Of a stretch of 16,364 bases of DNA, positions 1-7,246 are shown piece after piece. Numbering within the stretch: the first letter of the stretch is position 1; every line of letters begins with the position of its first letter. The position numbers were made by a program, and so were the translations under genes. Under the pieces are notes generated by a model, which saw only the letters and a program-made list of their open reading frames with translations, made no database searches and was not told where the DNA came from. This stretch comes from an uncultured Eubacteriales bacterium (lineage in GTDB: Bacteria; Bacillota; Clostridia; Christensenellales; QAND01): contig UREB01000013.1 in the NCBI GenBank assembly GCA_900546685.1, forward strand, positions 1-16,364. Reading direction: 5' to 3'.

Positions 1-399
1 ACGACAAAGCATTCGTCGCAGGGGCGCATAAGCTCCGCAAATTCCTCCGGAGAGGGACAGGCGGAGGAGGCGGCCGGGGAAGCGTACAACAGCGTAGAAA
101 AGGACAGAGCCTTGGGCTATGTGCGCTGGCTGCCGCGCTATATGGATGTGCTGAAAATGGCGAGCAAGGCCAGGCGGCAAATAGAGGGATTGAGGGTGCC
201 GGTACTTGCGGTGCATTCCCAAGGAGATGAGATTGTCAGCATAAAAAGCGTACAGGAGCTGCAGCGCAGACTGCCCGAAACACAGGTGCTGATGCTGCCC
301 CATTCTACGCATTTTCTGTATACGGAAGAGGATGCCCAGCTGCTCAGAGGGCAGGCCGCGGCCTTTATTGGCCGATGCACAGCGCAAACAGACGCTTGA
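1..399 (+). CDS. Alpha/beta hydrolase (carboxylesterase-like), 3' end only
   Basis: The reading frame is open from the first base of the window, so this is the C-terminal 132 residues of a gene that starts further left. The visible part carries the late landmarks of a serine alpha/beta hydrolase: VPVLAVHSQGDEIV, in which the Asp is the likely acid of the triad, then LPHSTHFLYTEED, whose His is the likely catalytic base, and a final helix ending AAAFIGR. The nucleophile elbow (GxSxG) lies outside the window. The spacing resembles bacterial carboxylesterase/monoacylglycerol-lipase relatives of the Est30 type, but the substrate cannot be read. The stop (397-399) overlaps the -35 box of the next promoter. 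No U-tract terminator follows it, only the short palindrome at 401-415. The first 30 or so residues look low in conservation, and a sequencing or natural frameshift there cannot be excluded. Confidence 0.7.
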   Translation, partial: TTKHSSQGRISSANSSGEGQAEEAAGEAYNSVEKDRALGYVRWLPRYMDVLKMASKARRQIEGLRVPVLAVHSQGDEIVSIKSVQELQRRLPETQVLMLPHSTHFLYTEEDAQLLRGQAAAFIGRCTAQTDA

Positions 400-424
400 C
401 AACCGGCGGCCGGTTTGCTATGGT
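396..424 (+). promoter_or_regulatory. Promoter of the Trp T-box/trpB transcript
   Basis: TTGACA at 396-401 and TATGGT at 419-424 are separated by 17 bases. The -35 box overlaps the stop codon of the upstream hydrolase gene. A perfect palindrome, AACCGG-CGG-CCGGTT (401-415), sits in the spacer and may be an operator or a short hairpin. The T-box leader begins just downstream, which supports the placement. Confidence 0.7.
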
Positions 425-702
425 ATAGAAAAATAAGCTTAAAACCGATGAAGCAGAAGAGTACGCAAAGACAGCGCATCTGAAGAGAACCGCCGGCGGT
501 GGAATGGCGGTGTTGGGCGCTTTGCCGAATGGGCTGCCAAGGGCGGTGCGAACGGCCGGACGGCTGAGTAGCATGCGACGGGCTTTTCCCCCGTTACCAA
601 GGAAACACAGCTGCCAGGCTGTGAATGGAGCGGACGCTATGGCGTCAATTTGGGTGGTACCGCAGAAGCAAGAGGCTTTTGTCCCAAGAGGGGCAAGGGC
701 TT
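425..702 (+). promoter_or_regulatory. T-box riboswitch, tryptophan specifier (UGG)
   Basis: This leader RNA should sense uncharged tRNA-Trp and let transcription continue into trpB. Stem I can be built by hand. GCAG (453-456) pairs with CTGC (534-537), GCAAAG (465-470) with CTTTGC (520-525), AGCGC (473-477) with GCGCT (517-521; C520 and T521 can serve either helix), and an upper ACCGCC helix with GGCGGT. The specifier loop has AAGAGTAC on the 5' side and CGAATGGG on the 3' side. This puts UGG at 530-532, followed by a purine (G533) right at the helix, the canonical position. GAGTAG near 570 leads into stem II/III. The antiterminator T-box sequence GGGTGGTACCGCAG is at 652-665, with UGGU available to pair with the tRNA acceptor end. 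The intrinsic terminator follows at 673-702. A shifted reading would give AUG (Met), but the downstream TrpB favours Trp. Confidence 0.92.
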
Positions 703-707
703 TTTTT
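673..707 (+). terminator. Regulated terminator of the T-box leader
   Basis: The hairpin pairs AGGCTTTTGTCCC (673-685) through an AAGA loop with GGGGCAAGGGCTT (690-702), with several G-U pairs, and runs into a tract of seven T (701-707). The left arm lies just downstream of the T-box antiterminator sequence, so the two structures compete. Confidence 0.85.
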
Positions 708-756
708 ATTTGCGTGGCACGATACAAACCGAGGAAAAAGAAAGGAGCAAAATACC

Positions 757-2136
757 ATGAGCAAAATTCCGCACAGATTCTTTTTGAGCGAAGAGGAGAT
801 GCCCAAACAGTGGTACAATCTGCGCGCTGATATGAAACAGCTGCCCGATCCTATGCTGAATCCCCAAACGCTGGAGCCGGCCAAGGAAGAGGACTTGTAT
901 CCTGTTTTCTGCAAGGAGCTGGCCAAGCAAGAGCTGGATAATACGACCCGCTATGTGGATATTCCGGAAGAGATCCAGGAAATGTACAAGATCTACCGCC
1001 CGTCGCCGTTGATCCGCGCCTATAACCTGGAAAAGGCATTGGATACGCCGGCCAAGATCTATTATAAGTTTGAGGGCAACAATACCTCCGGCAGCCATAA
1101 GCTGAACAGCGCCATCGCCCAGGCGTATTATGCCAAGGAGCAGGGCCTGAAAAGCCTGACCACCGAAACCGGAGCGGGCCAGTGGGGCACGGCGCTGGCG
1201 GAGGCGTGTTCGTATTTTGGCATGGATCTAACGGTGTTCATGGTCAAGGGCTCCTACGAGCAAAAGCCGTTCCGCAAGGCCATCATGCAGACGTTTGATG
1301 CCGAGGTCATCCCCAGCCCCAGCAGCACCACCGAAATTGGCCGCAAAATTTTGGCGGAAAAACCAAATACCACCGGCAGCCTGGGCTGCGCGATTTCCGA
1401 GGCTGTGGAAAAGGCAGTAACAAGCGATAGCTGCCGCTATGTGCTGGGCTCGGTGCTCAATCAGGTGGTATTGCATCAATCCATCATCGGCCTGGAAAGC
1501 AAAAAAGCGATGGAGATGCTGGGCGAATACCCGGATATCATCATCGGCTGTGCAGGCGGCGGCTCGAATTTGGCAGGGCTGATCGCGCCGTTTATGCAGG
1601 ATAAGCTGCTAGGCAAGGCGAACCCGCGCATCATCGCCGTGGAGCCAGCCTCCTGCCCGTCGTTAACGCGCGGCAGATATGCGTATGACTATTGCGATAC
1701 CGGCAAGATTACGCCGATGGCGCGTATGTATACCCTGGGCAGCGGGTTTATCCCCTCTGCCAGCCATGCAGGCGGGCTGAGATACCATGGCATGAGCCCC
1801 ATCCTTTCCAAGCTGTATCACGATGGGTATATGGAAGCGGTTTCCGTGGAGCAAACCAAGGTATTTGAGGCGGCCGTCTACTTTGCCAAGAAAGAGACCA
1901 TCCTGCCGGCGCCGGAATCCTCCCATGCCATCCGTGCGGCCATTGACGAAGCGCTCAAGTGCAAGGAAAGCGGCGAGCAAAAGACCATTTTGTTTGGCCT
2001 GACGGGCACCGGCTATTTTGATATGACGGCATATACCTCTTTCCATGAAGGTACGATGACCGATTATATCCCCACGGATGAGGAATTGCAGCGCGGCTTT
2101 GACAGCCTGCCGGACATTCCGCAGAACCGGGGCTAA
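757..2136 (+). CDS. trpB: Tryptophan synthase beta chain, TrpB2-type (TrpB-like PLP enzyme)
   Basis: This 459-residue PLP enzyme should condense indole with serine to give tryptophan. Clear TrpB landmarks are the Schiff-base lysine in GSHKLNSA (Lys115), ETGAGQWG with the catalytic Glu137, and the phosphate-binding loop CAGGGSNLAG (about residues 265-274). The roughly 60-residue N-terminal extension and the total length fit the TrpB2/TIGR01415-like branch rather than the roughly 400-residue TrpB1 that partners TrpA. The ATG at 757 is chosen because AAAGGAG (741-747) sits nine bases upstream; the open frame extends back to 625 but that part lies in the leader RNA. There is no trpA or other trp gene beside it, and it stands alone under its own T-box and terminator. 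This suggests indole salvage or a stand-alone synthase, possibly with a distant TrpA. A serine deaminase-like side role is possible for this branch. Confidence 0.92.
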   Translation: MSKIPHRFFLSEEEMPKQWYNLRADMKQLPDPMLNPQTLEPAKEEDLYPVFCKELAKQELDNTTRYVDIPEEIQEMYKIYRPSPLIRAYNLEKALDTPAKIYYKFEGNNTSGSHKLNSAIAQAYYAKEQGLKSLTTETGAGQWGTALAEACSYFGMDLTVFMVKGSYEQKPFRKAIMQTFDAEVIPSPSSTTEIGRKILAEKPNTTGSLGCAISEAVEKAVTSDSCRYVLGSVLNQVVLHQSIIGLESKKAMEMLGEYPDIIIGCAGGGSNLAGLIAPFMQDKLLGKANPRIIAVEPASCPSLTRGRYAYDYCDTGKITPMARMYTLGSGFIPSASHAGGLRYHGMSPILSKLYHDGYMEAVSVEQTKVFEAAVYFAKKETILPAPESSHAIRAAIDEALKCKESGEQKTILFGLTGTGYFDMTAYTSFHEGTMTDYIPTDEELQRGFDSLPDIPQNRG

Positions 2137-2152
2137 GACAGAATACGCATAC

Positions 2153-2181
2153 AAAAGGGCCTCCTGAAGGGGGCTCTTTTT
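2153..2181 (+). terminator. Terminator after trpB
   Basis: AAAAGGGCCTCC, loop TGAA, then GGGGGCTCTTTTT. The 11-bp stem includes G-U pairs and ends in five T. Confidence 0.85.
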
Positions 2182-2209
2182 GCAAGAGGGGAAACTTTTT
2201 CTCCCCATA

Positions 2210-2239
2210 TTGACTTTTTGTTCCCATACGGCCTACAAT
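2210..2239 (+). promoter_or_regulatory. Promoter of the aldo/keto reductase gene
   Basis: TTGACT (2210-2215) and TACAAT (2234-2239) are 18 bases apart, between the trpB terminator and the next start codon. A 6-bp inverted repeat, AGTCCA (2241-2246) and TGGACT (2257-2262), lies around and just past the expected start of transcription and could be an operator. Confidence 0.7.
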
Positions 2240-2286
2240 GAGTCCATGAAGAAGAGTGGACTTTATGAAAAAGGGGTGTGTGGAAC

Positions 2287-3438
2287 ATGAAAACCAGGAC
2301 ATTGGGACGCTGCGGGCTGATGGCCAGCGAAGTGGGGCTGGGCTGTGAGCATTTGCAGGGGCTGCCGTATGAACAGGTCAAAAGCGTGATCGATGCGGCC
2401 CTGGCCGGCGGTGTCAACATCATGGACGTGTTTATGAGCGAGCCGGAGGTGCGCAGCAACATCGGCAAGGCGTTAAAGGGCCGCCGGGAGCAGGTGATTT
2501 TGCAAGGGCATATCGGGGCGGCCTGGCTCAACGGGCAGTATACCCGCACGCGCAACATCGAGCACTGCAAGACATTTTTTGAGGACTTTATGAAGCGCTT
2601 GGATACCGATTATGTGGATATCGGCATGATCCATTTTGTTGATACCGAAGAGGACTATAAGGGCGTGTTTGAATCGGAGGTCATCGAATATGCCAAGCAG
2701 CTCAAGGCCGAAGGAAAGATCAAGGCCATCGGGATGAGCTCGCACAACCCTGGCATTGCGGAGCGCGCTGTGAAAACCGGAATCATTGACGTGCTGATGT
2801 TCAGCATCAACCCGGTCTATGATCTGATGCCGGAGGGCGTGGTCATCGACGATCTGACAAATATGGAAACCTACCAACAGCGTGATTGGAGCGGGATCCA
2901 CCCAGACCGCGAGCAGCTGTATAAAACCTGCGAATCCATGGGCGTAGGCATCACGGTGATGAAGAGCCTGGCGGCGGGCAATCTGCTGAAAGCGGAAACG
3001 TCGCCCTTTGGCATGGCGCTGACGCCGGTACAGTGCATCCAGTATGTATTGACGCGCCCGGCCGTAGCCAGCGCCTTGGTGGGCTGCAAGACACCGGAGG
3101 ATGTGAAGGCCGCGCTGGCGTATGAAACGGCCAGCGACGAGGAAAAGGACTATACGGAGGTGCTGAGCCATACGCCGAAGTATTCGCTCAAGGGCAAGTG
3201 CATGTACTGCAACCACTGCCTGCCGTGCCCATCCAAGATCGACATTGCACAGGTCAACAAATACCTGGATCTGGCGCTGCTGGAGGATACGGTGCCGGAT
3301 ACCGTCAAGGCGCATTACGACGGCATGGCCACCCATGCTTCGGACTGCATCGGCTGCGGCAGCTGCGAGAAGAACTGCCCGTTCTCGGTTGCGGTTATCG
3401 AGCGCATGCAGAAGGCCAAAGAGGTATTTGGTCAATAA
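2287..3438 (+). CDS. Aldo/keto reductase with C-terminal double [4Fe-4S] domain
   Basis: A 383-residue protein with an aldo/keto-reductase barrel (about residues 1-280) joined to a bacterial ferredoxin-like tail. The tail has Cys305/308/311/314 (CMYCNHCLPCP) and Cys354/357/360/364 (CIGCGSCEKNCP), enough for two [4Fe-4S] clusters. In the barrel, Asp47 of IMDVF and His116 of GMIHF fit two of the four usual catalytic residues. The usual Tyr (in DxxxxYG) is not at its place, and the usual Lys (in TKxG) is replaced by QGHIG (His75). It may therefore be a redox-modified or electron-transfer member of the family rather than a standard NADPH carbonyl reductase. The ATG at 2287 is preceded by AAGGGG (2271-2276); the GTG at 2278 is too close to that site. 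It is monocistronic, with its own promoter and terminator. The substrate is unknown. Confidence 0.85.
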   Translation: MKTRTLGRCGLMASEVGLGCEHLQGLPYEQVKSVIDAALAGGVNIMDVFMSEPEVRSNIGKALKGRREQVILQGHIGAAWLNGQYTRTRNIEHCKTFFEDFMKRLDTDYVDIGMIHFVDTEEDYKGVFESEVIEYAKQLKAEGKIKAIGMSSHNPGIAERAVKTGIIDVLMFSINPVYDLMPEGVVIDDLTNMETYQQRDWSGIHPDREQLYKTCESMGVGITVMKSLAAGNLLKAETSPFGMALTPVQCIQYVLTRPAVASALVGCKTPEDVKAALAYETASDEEKDYTEVLSHTPKYSLKGKCMYCNHCLPCPSKIDIAQVNKYLDLALLEDTVPDTVKAHYDGMATHASDCIGCGSCEKNCPFSVAVIERMQKAKEVFGQ

Positions 3439-3449
3439 GGCAATAAAAG

Positions 3450-3478
3450 AAAAAAGGGCCTTTTGGGCCCTTTTTCCT
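3450..3478 (+). terminator. Terminator after the aldo/keto reductase gene
   Basis: AAAAAGGGCC, TTTTG, GGCCCTTTTT: a GC-rich core flanked by A and T tracts. It could work in both directions. It ends immediately before the TATAAT box of the next gene. Confidence 0.8.
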
Positions 3479-3479
3479 T

Positions 3480-3485
3480 TATAAT
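3480..3485 (+). promoter_or_regulatory. Probable -10 box (TATAAT) for the cat leader transcript
   Basis: A perfect TATAAT abuts the preceding terminator. No good -35 hexamer is seen at 16-18 bases upstream, where the terminator hairpin lies. This may be a weak or activator-helped promoter. Confidence 0.5.
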
Positions 3486-3539
3486 AGAGGAAAGCTGGAA
3501 AAAGAGCTTCTTTATAAAACAGCGGAAAGGAAGATGGCA

Positions 3540-3569
3540 ATGAAGCGCGGGCTTGGCAAAGCCTCTTAA
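3540..3569 (+). CDS. Nine-codon leader peptide of the cat attenuator
   Basis: ATG at 3540 encodes MKRGLGKAS followed by TAA (3567-3569). A purine-rich site, AAAGGAAG (3526-3533), precedes it with suitable spacing. An in-frame ATG at 3534 would add two residues but sits on top of that site. The last two codons and the stop fall in the left arm of the hairpin that masks the cat ribosome binding site. A ribosome stalled around codons 5-6 would cover that arm and open the hairpin. Leader position, length and geometry match the drug-inducible cat-86/erm class of translational attenuators. The stalling role is inferred. Confidence 0.6.
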   Translation: MKRGLGKAS

Positions 3570-3589
3570 AATACTAAATTTTAGGAGGC
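3561..3589 (+). promoter_or_regulatory. Translational attenuator hairpin sequestering the cat ribosome binding site
   Basis: GCCTCTTAAAAT (3561-3572) pairs with ATTTTAGGAGGC (3578-3589) over 12 bp with one G-T pair and a five-base loop. The complete Shine-Dalgarno AGGAGG (3583-3588) lies in the right arm, seven bases before the cat start codon. An alternative small hairpin, GGCTT-GGCA-AAGCC (3550-3563), uses part of the left arm and would release the site. No T tract follows, so this is not a terminator. Confidence 0.8.
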
Positions 3590-3595
3590 AAAACA

Positions 3596-4234
3596 ATGAT
3601 TTTTCAGAAAAAGGATATGGATACATGGGACAGGGCGGAGATATTCTGCCATTTTATCGACGAGCTTCGCTGCGTGATGAGCATGACGGTGGAACTGGAC
3701 GTCACGGCATTTGTAAATGCGCTTAAAAAAAGAGGTTGTTCATTTTATCCTTCGATGCTGTGGGTGGTAAGCGCGGCGGTAAACCAGCGGGAAGAATTGC
3801 GTATGGGGTACAATGCACAGGGCGAGGCAGGCACATGGACATTTGTTTCGCCGTATTACGCGCATTTTCATAAGGAAGACGAGCGTTTTGTGAAACTGGT
3901 TACAGTTTACAGCCCGTGCTTCGAGACGTTTTACCAGCGGTTTTGCGAGGATAAACGCCGCTTTGCCACGTACAGGGGATTTGAGCAGACAGAGATCCCA
4001 CCCAATACCTTTGATGTATCCTGCCTGCCATGGACGCATTACCGCAGCTTTGACATGCATGTTTTCGATAAGGGCACTTACCTGGCACCCGTGATTACCT
4101 GGGGCCGGTACCTAGAAAAAGAGGGGCGGCTGATGCTGCCTCTGTCGTTAAATCTGCACCATGCTGCAGGGGATGGCTACCATCTCTGCCGATTTTTTTC
4201 CGATGTGGAGACATGGATGCAGGCTTTGAGCTAA
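3596..4234 (+). CDS. cat: Chloramphenicol O-acetyltransferase (CatA-type)
   Basis: A 212-residue protein of the size of CAT subunits (about 210-220), which work as cytoplasmic trimers and acetylate the 3-hydroxyl of chloramphenicol with acetyl-CoA. The catalytic His signature appears as LHHAAGDGYH (family usually HHAVCDGFH), with the structural Asp retained. Other family landmarks are WDRAEIF near the N-terminus, FYPSMLWVVSAAVN, FTFVSPxY-like TWTFVSPYY, and LPWTHYRSFDMHV. The start at 3596 follows AGGAGG by seven bases. That site is masked by a hairpin preceded by a short leader ORF, as in inducible cat genes. The gene stands alone between two terminators, with no transposon ends next to it, so it may be an intrinsic chromosomal gene rather than a recent acquisition. 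Whether chloramphenicol is the true substrate is inferred. Confidence 0.88.
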   Translation: MIFQKKDMDTWDRAEIFCHFIDELRCVMSMTVELDVTAFVNALKKRGCSFYPSMLWVVSAAVNQREELRMGYNAQGEAGTWTFVSPYYAHFHKEDERFVKLVTVYSPCFETFYQRFCEDKRRFATYRGFEQTEIPPNTFDVSCLPWTHYRSFDMHVFDKGTYLAPVITWGRYLEKEGRLMLPLSLNLHHAAGDGYHLCRFFSDVETWMQALS

Positions 4235-4240
4235 AAGAAA

Positions 4241-4272
4241 AACAACGCCCGGAGAAACGGGCGTTGTTTGTT
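4241..4272. terminator. Bidirectional terminator between cat and pflB
   Basis: AACAACGCCCG (4241-4251), loop GAGAAA, CGGGCGTTGTT (4258-4268), an 11-bp perfect stem. T-rich sequence follows on both strands (TGTTTT on plus, TTTTTCTTTT on minus), so it can end both convergent transcripts. Confidence 0.88.
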
Positions 4273-4284
4273 TTATGGATTCCG

Positions 4285-6513
4285 TTACATCGCCTGATGG
4301 AAGGTACGGCTGATGACCTCTTCCTGCTGTTCGCGGGTTAGGCGGTTGAAGTTGACCGCATAGCCGGAAACACGGATGGTCAGCGTGGGATACTTATCGG
4401 GATGGTCCATCGCGTCGATGAGGGTTTCGCGGTTCAAAACGTTGACGTTCAGATGATGCGCGCCTTGCACAAAGTAGCCGTCCAGGATGGCAACGAGGTT
4501 GTTTTCCCGCTGCGCTTCATCCTTACCCAACGCCTGCGGCACGATGGAGAAGGTGTTGGAAACGCCGTCCTGGCACACATCGCGGTAAGGAAGTTTGGCC
4601 ACGGAATTCAGCGAAGCCAGCGCGCCGTGGATATCGCGGCCGTGCATCGGGTTGGCGCCCGGCGCCAGCGGCTCGCCGGCCTTGCGGCCATCCGGCGTGG
4701 TGCCGGTCTTTTTGCCATACATCACGTTGCTGGTGATGGTCAGCGCGGACAGAGTATGGATGGCGTCACGGTACAGCGGATGCTTTTTCAATTCCTCCGA
4801 GAACTTGGTTACGACCTGCACGGCCAGATCGTCCACCTGGTCGTCGTCGTTGCCGTATTTGGGGAAATCGCCCACGGTCTCAAAATCCACCGCCACGCCG
4901 TTTTCATCGCGGATCGGCTTTACCTTAGCATACTTGATGGCAGACAGGGAATCCACCGCTACGGACAGGCCGGCGATGCCAAAGGCGGTCAGGCGCTCTA
5001 CATCGGTATCGTGCAGCGCCATCTGGCTGGCCTCGTAGGCGTATTTATCGTGCATATAATGGATGATATTGACAGTATCCACATACAGCTCGGCCACATA
5101 TTCCAGCACCTTATAATAATTTTTCAGCACCTTGTCAAAATCCAGCACCTCGTCGGTGATGGGGTCAATACCAGGCACCACAAGATCGCCCTTCTTTTCA
5201 TCCACACCGCCATTGATGGCATACAGGAGAGACTTGGCTAGATTGCAGCGTGCGCCAAAGAACTGCATTTGCTTGCCGACCTTCATCGCGGATACACAGC
5301 AGGCAATGGCATAATCATCGCCGTAGATCGGACGCATGACGTCGTCGTTTTCATACTGGATGGAATCGGTGGCAATGGAGATCTTCGCGCAGTATTGCTT
5401 GAACGCCTCCGGCAGATGCTCGCTCCACAAGACGGTAAGATTGGGCTCTGGCGCGGTGCCGAGGTTGATGAGGGTATGCAGATAGCGGAAGGAGTTTTTC
5501 GTAACAAGCGATTTGCCGTTGATGCCGATGCCGCCGATGGATTCGGTGACCCAGGTGGGGTCGCCACCGAACAGCTCGTTGTATTCCGGCGTGCGCAGGT
5601 GTCGTACCAGACGCAGTTTAATGATGAACTGATCGACCAATTCCTGCGCTTCCGCTTCGGTGATAAGCCCGTTGTCCAAATCACGCTGTATATAGATATC
5701 AAGGAATGTTGAAGTGCGGCCGAGGCTGGTAGCAGCGCCGTTGTTTTCCTTGATACCGGCCAGGTACGCAAAGTATACGGCCTGGAACGCCTCCCGCGCA
5801 TTGCCGGCGGGCTGGGAAAGATCCACGCCGTATTTCAGAGCCATGGACTTGATCTCGCCCAGGGCACGGATCTGCATAGAAACCTCTTCGCGGGCGCGGA
5901 TACGGTCTTCTGTCATCGGGCCGTCCAGCGCATCCAGATCCTTTTTCTTTTCCGCTACAAGCCGATCCAGCCCATACAGCGCCACACGGCGGTAGTCGCC
6001 GATGATGCGGCCGCGGCCGTAAGCATCCGGCAGGCCGGTCAAAAGCCCGGCGTGGCGCGCTACGCGGGTGCGCTTGGGGTAGGCGTCAAACACGCCTTCG
6101 TTGTGCGTTTTGCGGTATTCGGAAAAATGCGCTTCGATGGTGGGGTCCAGCTGATAACCGTATTGCTCCAGCGAGCTCTTTGCCATGCGCATGCCGCCGT
6201 AGAGATTGACGATGCGCTTGAGCGGCGCGTCGGTTTGCAAGCCGACAACGACCTCGTTTTCCTTGTCGATATAGCCGGGGGCAAAGTTGTCGATGCCGGA
6301 GATGATCTTGGTTTCGACATCCAGCACGCCGCCGTTTTTCATTTCTTGGCGCAAAAGGTCTTCGCACTTGCCCCATACCTTTTTTGTCTTTTCGGTGGGC
6401 GGCTGCAAAAACGAATCGTCGCCGGTGTACTGGGTATAGTTCTTCTGGATAAAGTTGCGGACATTGATTTCATCCTGCCAAACGCCAGGTGCAAATCCTT
6501 TCCATTGTTCCAT
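4285..6513 (-). CDS. pflB: Formate C-acetyltransferase (pyruvate formate-lyase)
   Basis: A 742-residue glycyl-radical enzyme that converts pyruvate and CoA to formate and acetyl-CoA in anaerobic fermentation. The length is normal for PflB. The adjacent catalytic cysteines are in IACCVSAMKVG (Cys405-Cys406). The radical site is RVSGYAVNF near the C-terminus (Gly717), followed by the family ending LTREQQEEVISRTFH. YGxxCNLAK-like GARCNLAKSLLYAINGG and TITSNVMYGKKTGTTPDGR also fit true PFL rather than a diol dehydratase relative. The start at 6513 is fixed by AAAGGAGG (6521-6528, minus sense), which overlaps the pflA stop. It lies 13 bases downstream of pflA in one operon, the reverse of the common pflB-pflA order. 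The bidirectional hairpin at 4241-4272 ends the operon. Confidence 0.97.
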   Translation of the reverse strand: MEQWKGFAPGVWQDEINVRNFIQKNYTQYTGDDSFLQPPTEKTKKVWGKCEDLLRQEMKNGGVLDVETKIISGIDNFAPGYIDKENEVVVGLQTDAPLKRIVNLYGGMRMAKSSLEQYGYQLDPTIEAHFSEYRKTHNEGVFDAYPKRTRVARHAGLLTGLPDAYGRGRIIGDYRRVALYGLDRLVAEKKKDLDALDGPMTEDRIRAREEVSMQIRALGEIKSMALKYGVDLSQPAGNAREAFQAVYFAYLAGIKENNGAATSLGRTSTFLDIYIQRDLDNGLITEAEAQELVDQFIIKLRLVRHLRTPEYNELFGGDPTWVTESIGGIGINGKSLVTKNSFRYLHTLINLGTAPEPNLTVLWSEHLPEAFKQYCAKISIATDSIQYENDDVMRPIYGDDYAIACCVSAMKVGKQMQFFGARCNLAKSLLYAINGGVDEKKGDLVVPGIDPITDEVLDFDKVLKNYYKVLEYVAELYVDTVNIIHYMHDKYAYEASQMALHDTDVERLTAFGIAGLSVAVDSLSAIKYAKVKPIRDENGVAVDFETVGDFPKYGNDDDQVDDLAVQVVTKFSEELKKHPLYRDAIHTLSALTITSNVMYGKKTGTTPDGRKAGEPLAPGANPMHGRDIHGALASLNSVAKLPYRDVCQDGVSNTFSIVPQALGKDEAQRENNLVAILDGYFVQGAHHLNVNVLNRETLIDAMDHPDKYPTLTIRVSGYAVNFNRLTREQQEEVISRTFHQAM

Positions 6514-6526
6514 GAGATTACCTCCT

Positions 6527-7246
6527 TTACGTTGAGGGAAATTGGGGGAAAAATTCTTCCTGCAGCTGCGCGGCCTTCTCCTGATCCATTGCCGGAACGC
6601 CGGAAAGGGAATAGGGCAGCTGCATGGTCTCGTATTTGTGTACGCCCAGCAGATGATAGGGCAAAAGCTCTACCCTTTGCACATGCTGCAAAGAATCCAC
6701 AAAGCGCTTTAGCTGGGCCAGGTGCGCGCGGCCGTCCGTGAGCCCCGGCACCAGGACATGGCGAACCCAAAGCGGAACACCAAGGCGCTGGGCTTCGCCC
6801 AGAAAAGCCTGGGTTTGGTCCATAGGCTGGCCCGTCATATCCAGATAGCCGCTCTCTGTGACGTGCTTGACATCGTAGAGGATCAGGTCGGTATGGCGCA
6901 GGATCTCAGTATAGTCTCCCAAACCTACGCCTGCCGTATCCAGACAGGTGTGAATGTGCTCCTGTTTTAACAGCCGCAGCATTTCCAACAGGAACTCCGG
7001 CTGCAAAAGCGGCTCGCCGCCAGAAAAGGTGACCCCGCCGCCGCTGCGTGCAAAATAGGGCTTAAAACGGCGGATCTTTTGCATCAGCGCTTCCGGCGTC
7101 ATCTGTTCGCCGCAGGATAGCTGCCAGGTATCCGGGTTATGGCAAAACCGGCACCTGAGCCGGCACCCCTGCAAAAAGACGACGGTACGGATGCCGGGGC
7201 CGTCTACCAAGCCCATGGATTCGATGGAATGAACAGCGCCTTTCAT
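6527..7246 (-). CDS. pflA: Pyruvate formate-lyase activating enzyme (radical SAM)
   Basis: A 239-residue radical SAM activase that installs the glycyl radical on PflB. The cluster motif is CRLRCRFC (Cys28, Cys32, Cys35; CX3CX2C), preceded by the activase N-terminus VHSIESMGLVDGPGIR. Next come the SAM-binding stretch GGVTFSGGEPLLQ and VRHVLVPGLTD, as in PflA. The size matches PflA (about 240-250) and there is no extra ferredoxin insert, which separates it from the activases of other glycyl-radical enzymes. The start at 7246 follows AAGGAGG at 7253-7259 (minus sense). It is the first gene of the pflA-pflB operon, behind a leader of roughly 130 bases with a good promoter, so the activase may be made at a level comparable to the enzyme itself. 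Confidence 0.95.
   Translation of the reverse strand: MKGAVHSIESMGLVDGPGIRTVVFLQGCRLRCRFCHNPDTWQLSCGEQMTPEALMQKIRRFKPYFARSGGGVTFSGGEPLLQPEFLLEMLRLLKQEHIHTCLDTAGVGLGDYTEILRHTDLILYDVKHVTESGYLDMTGQPMDQTQAFLGEAQRLGVPLWVRHVLVPGLTDGRAHLAQLKRFVDSLQHVQRVELLPYHLLGVHKYETMQLPYSLSGVPAMDQEKAAQLQEEFFPQFPST

Noticed and set aside
401..415. Intrinsic terminator of the upstream hydrolase gene
   Set aside because: The 6-bp hairpin is not followed by a T tract and lies inside a good promoter.
2473..3540. A 355-codon minus-strand frame opposite the aldo/keto reductase
   Set aside because: Shadow of a well supported gene; it also crosses a terminator and promoter.
3596..4234. cat gene as cargo of a Tn4451-like transposon
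   Set aside because: The TnpW-like and recombinase genes are about 10 kb away across intact housekeeping genes, and no element ends flank cat.
4402..5241. A plus-strand frame of 279 codons inside pflB
   Set aside because: pflB is supported along its whole length by family motifs; the antisense frame shows none.
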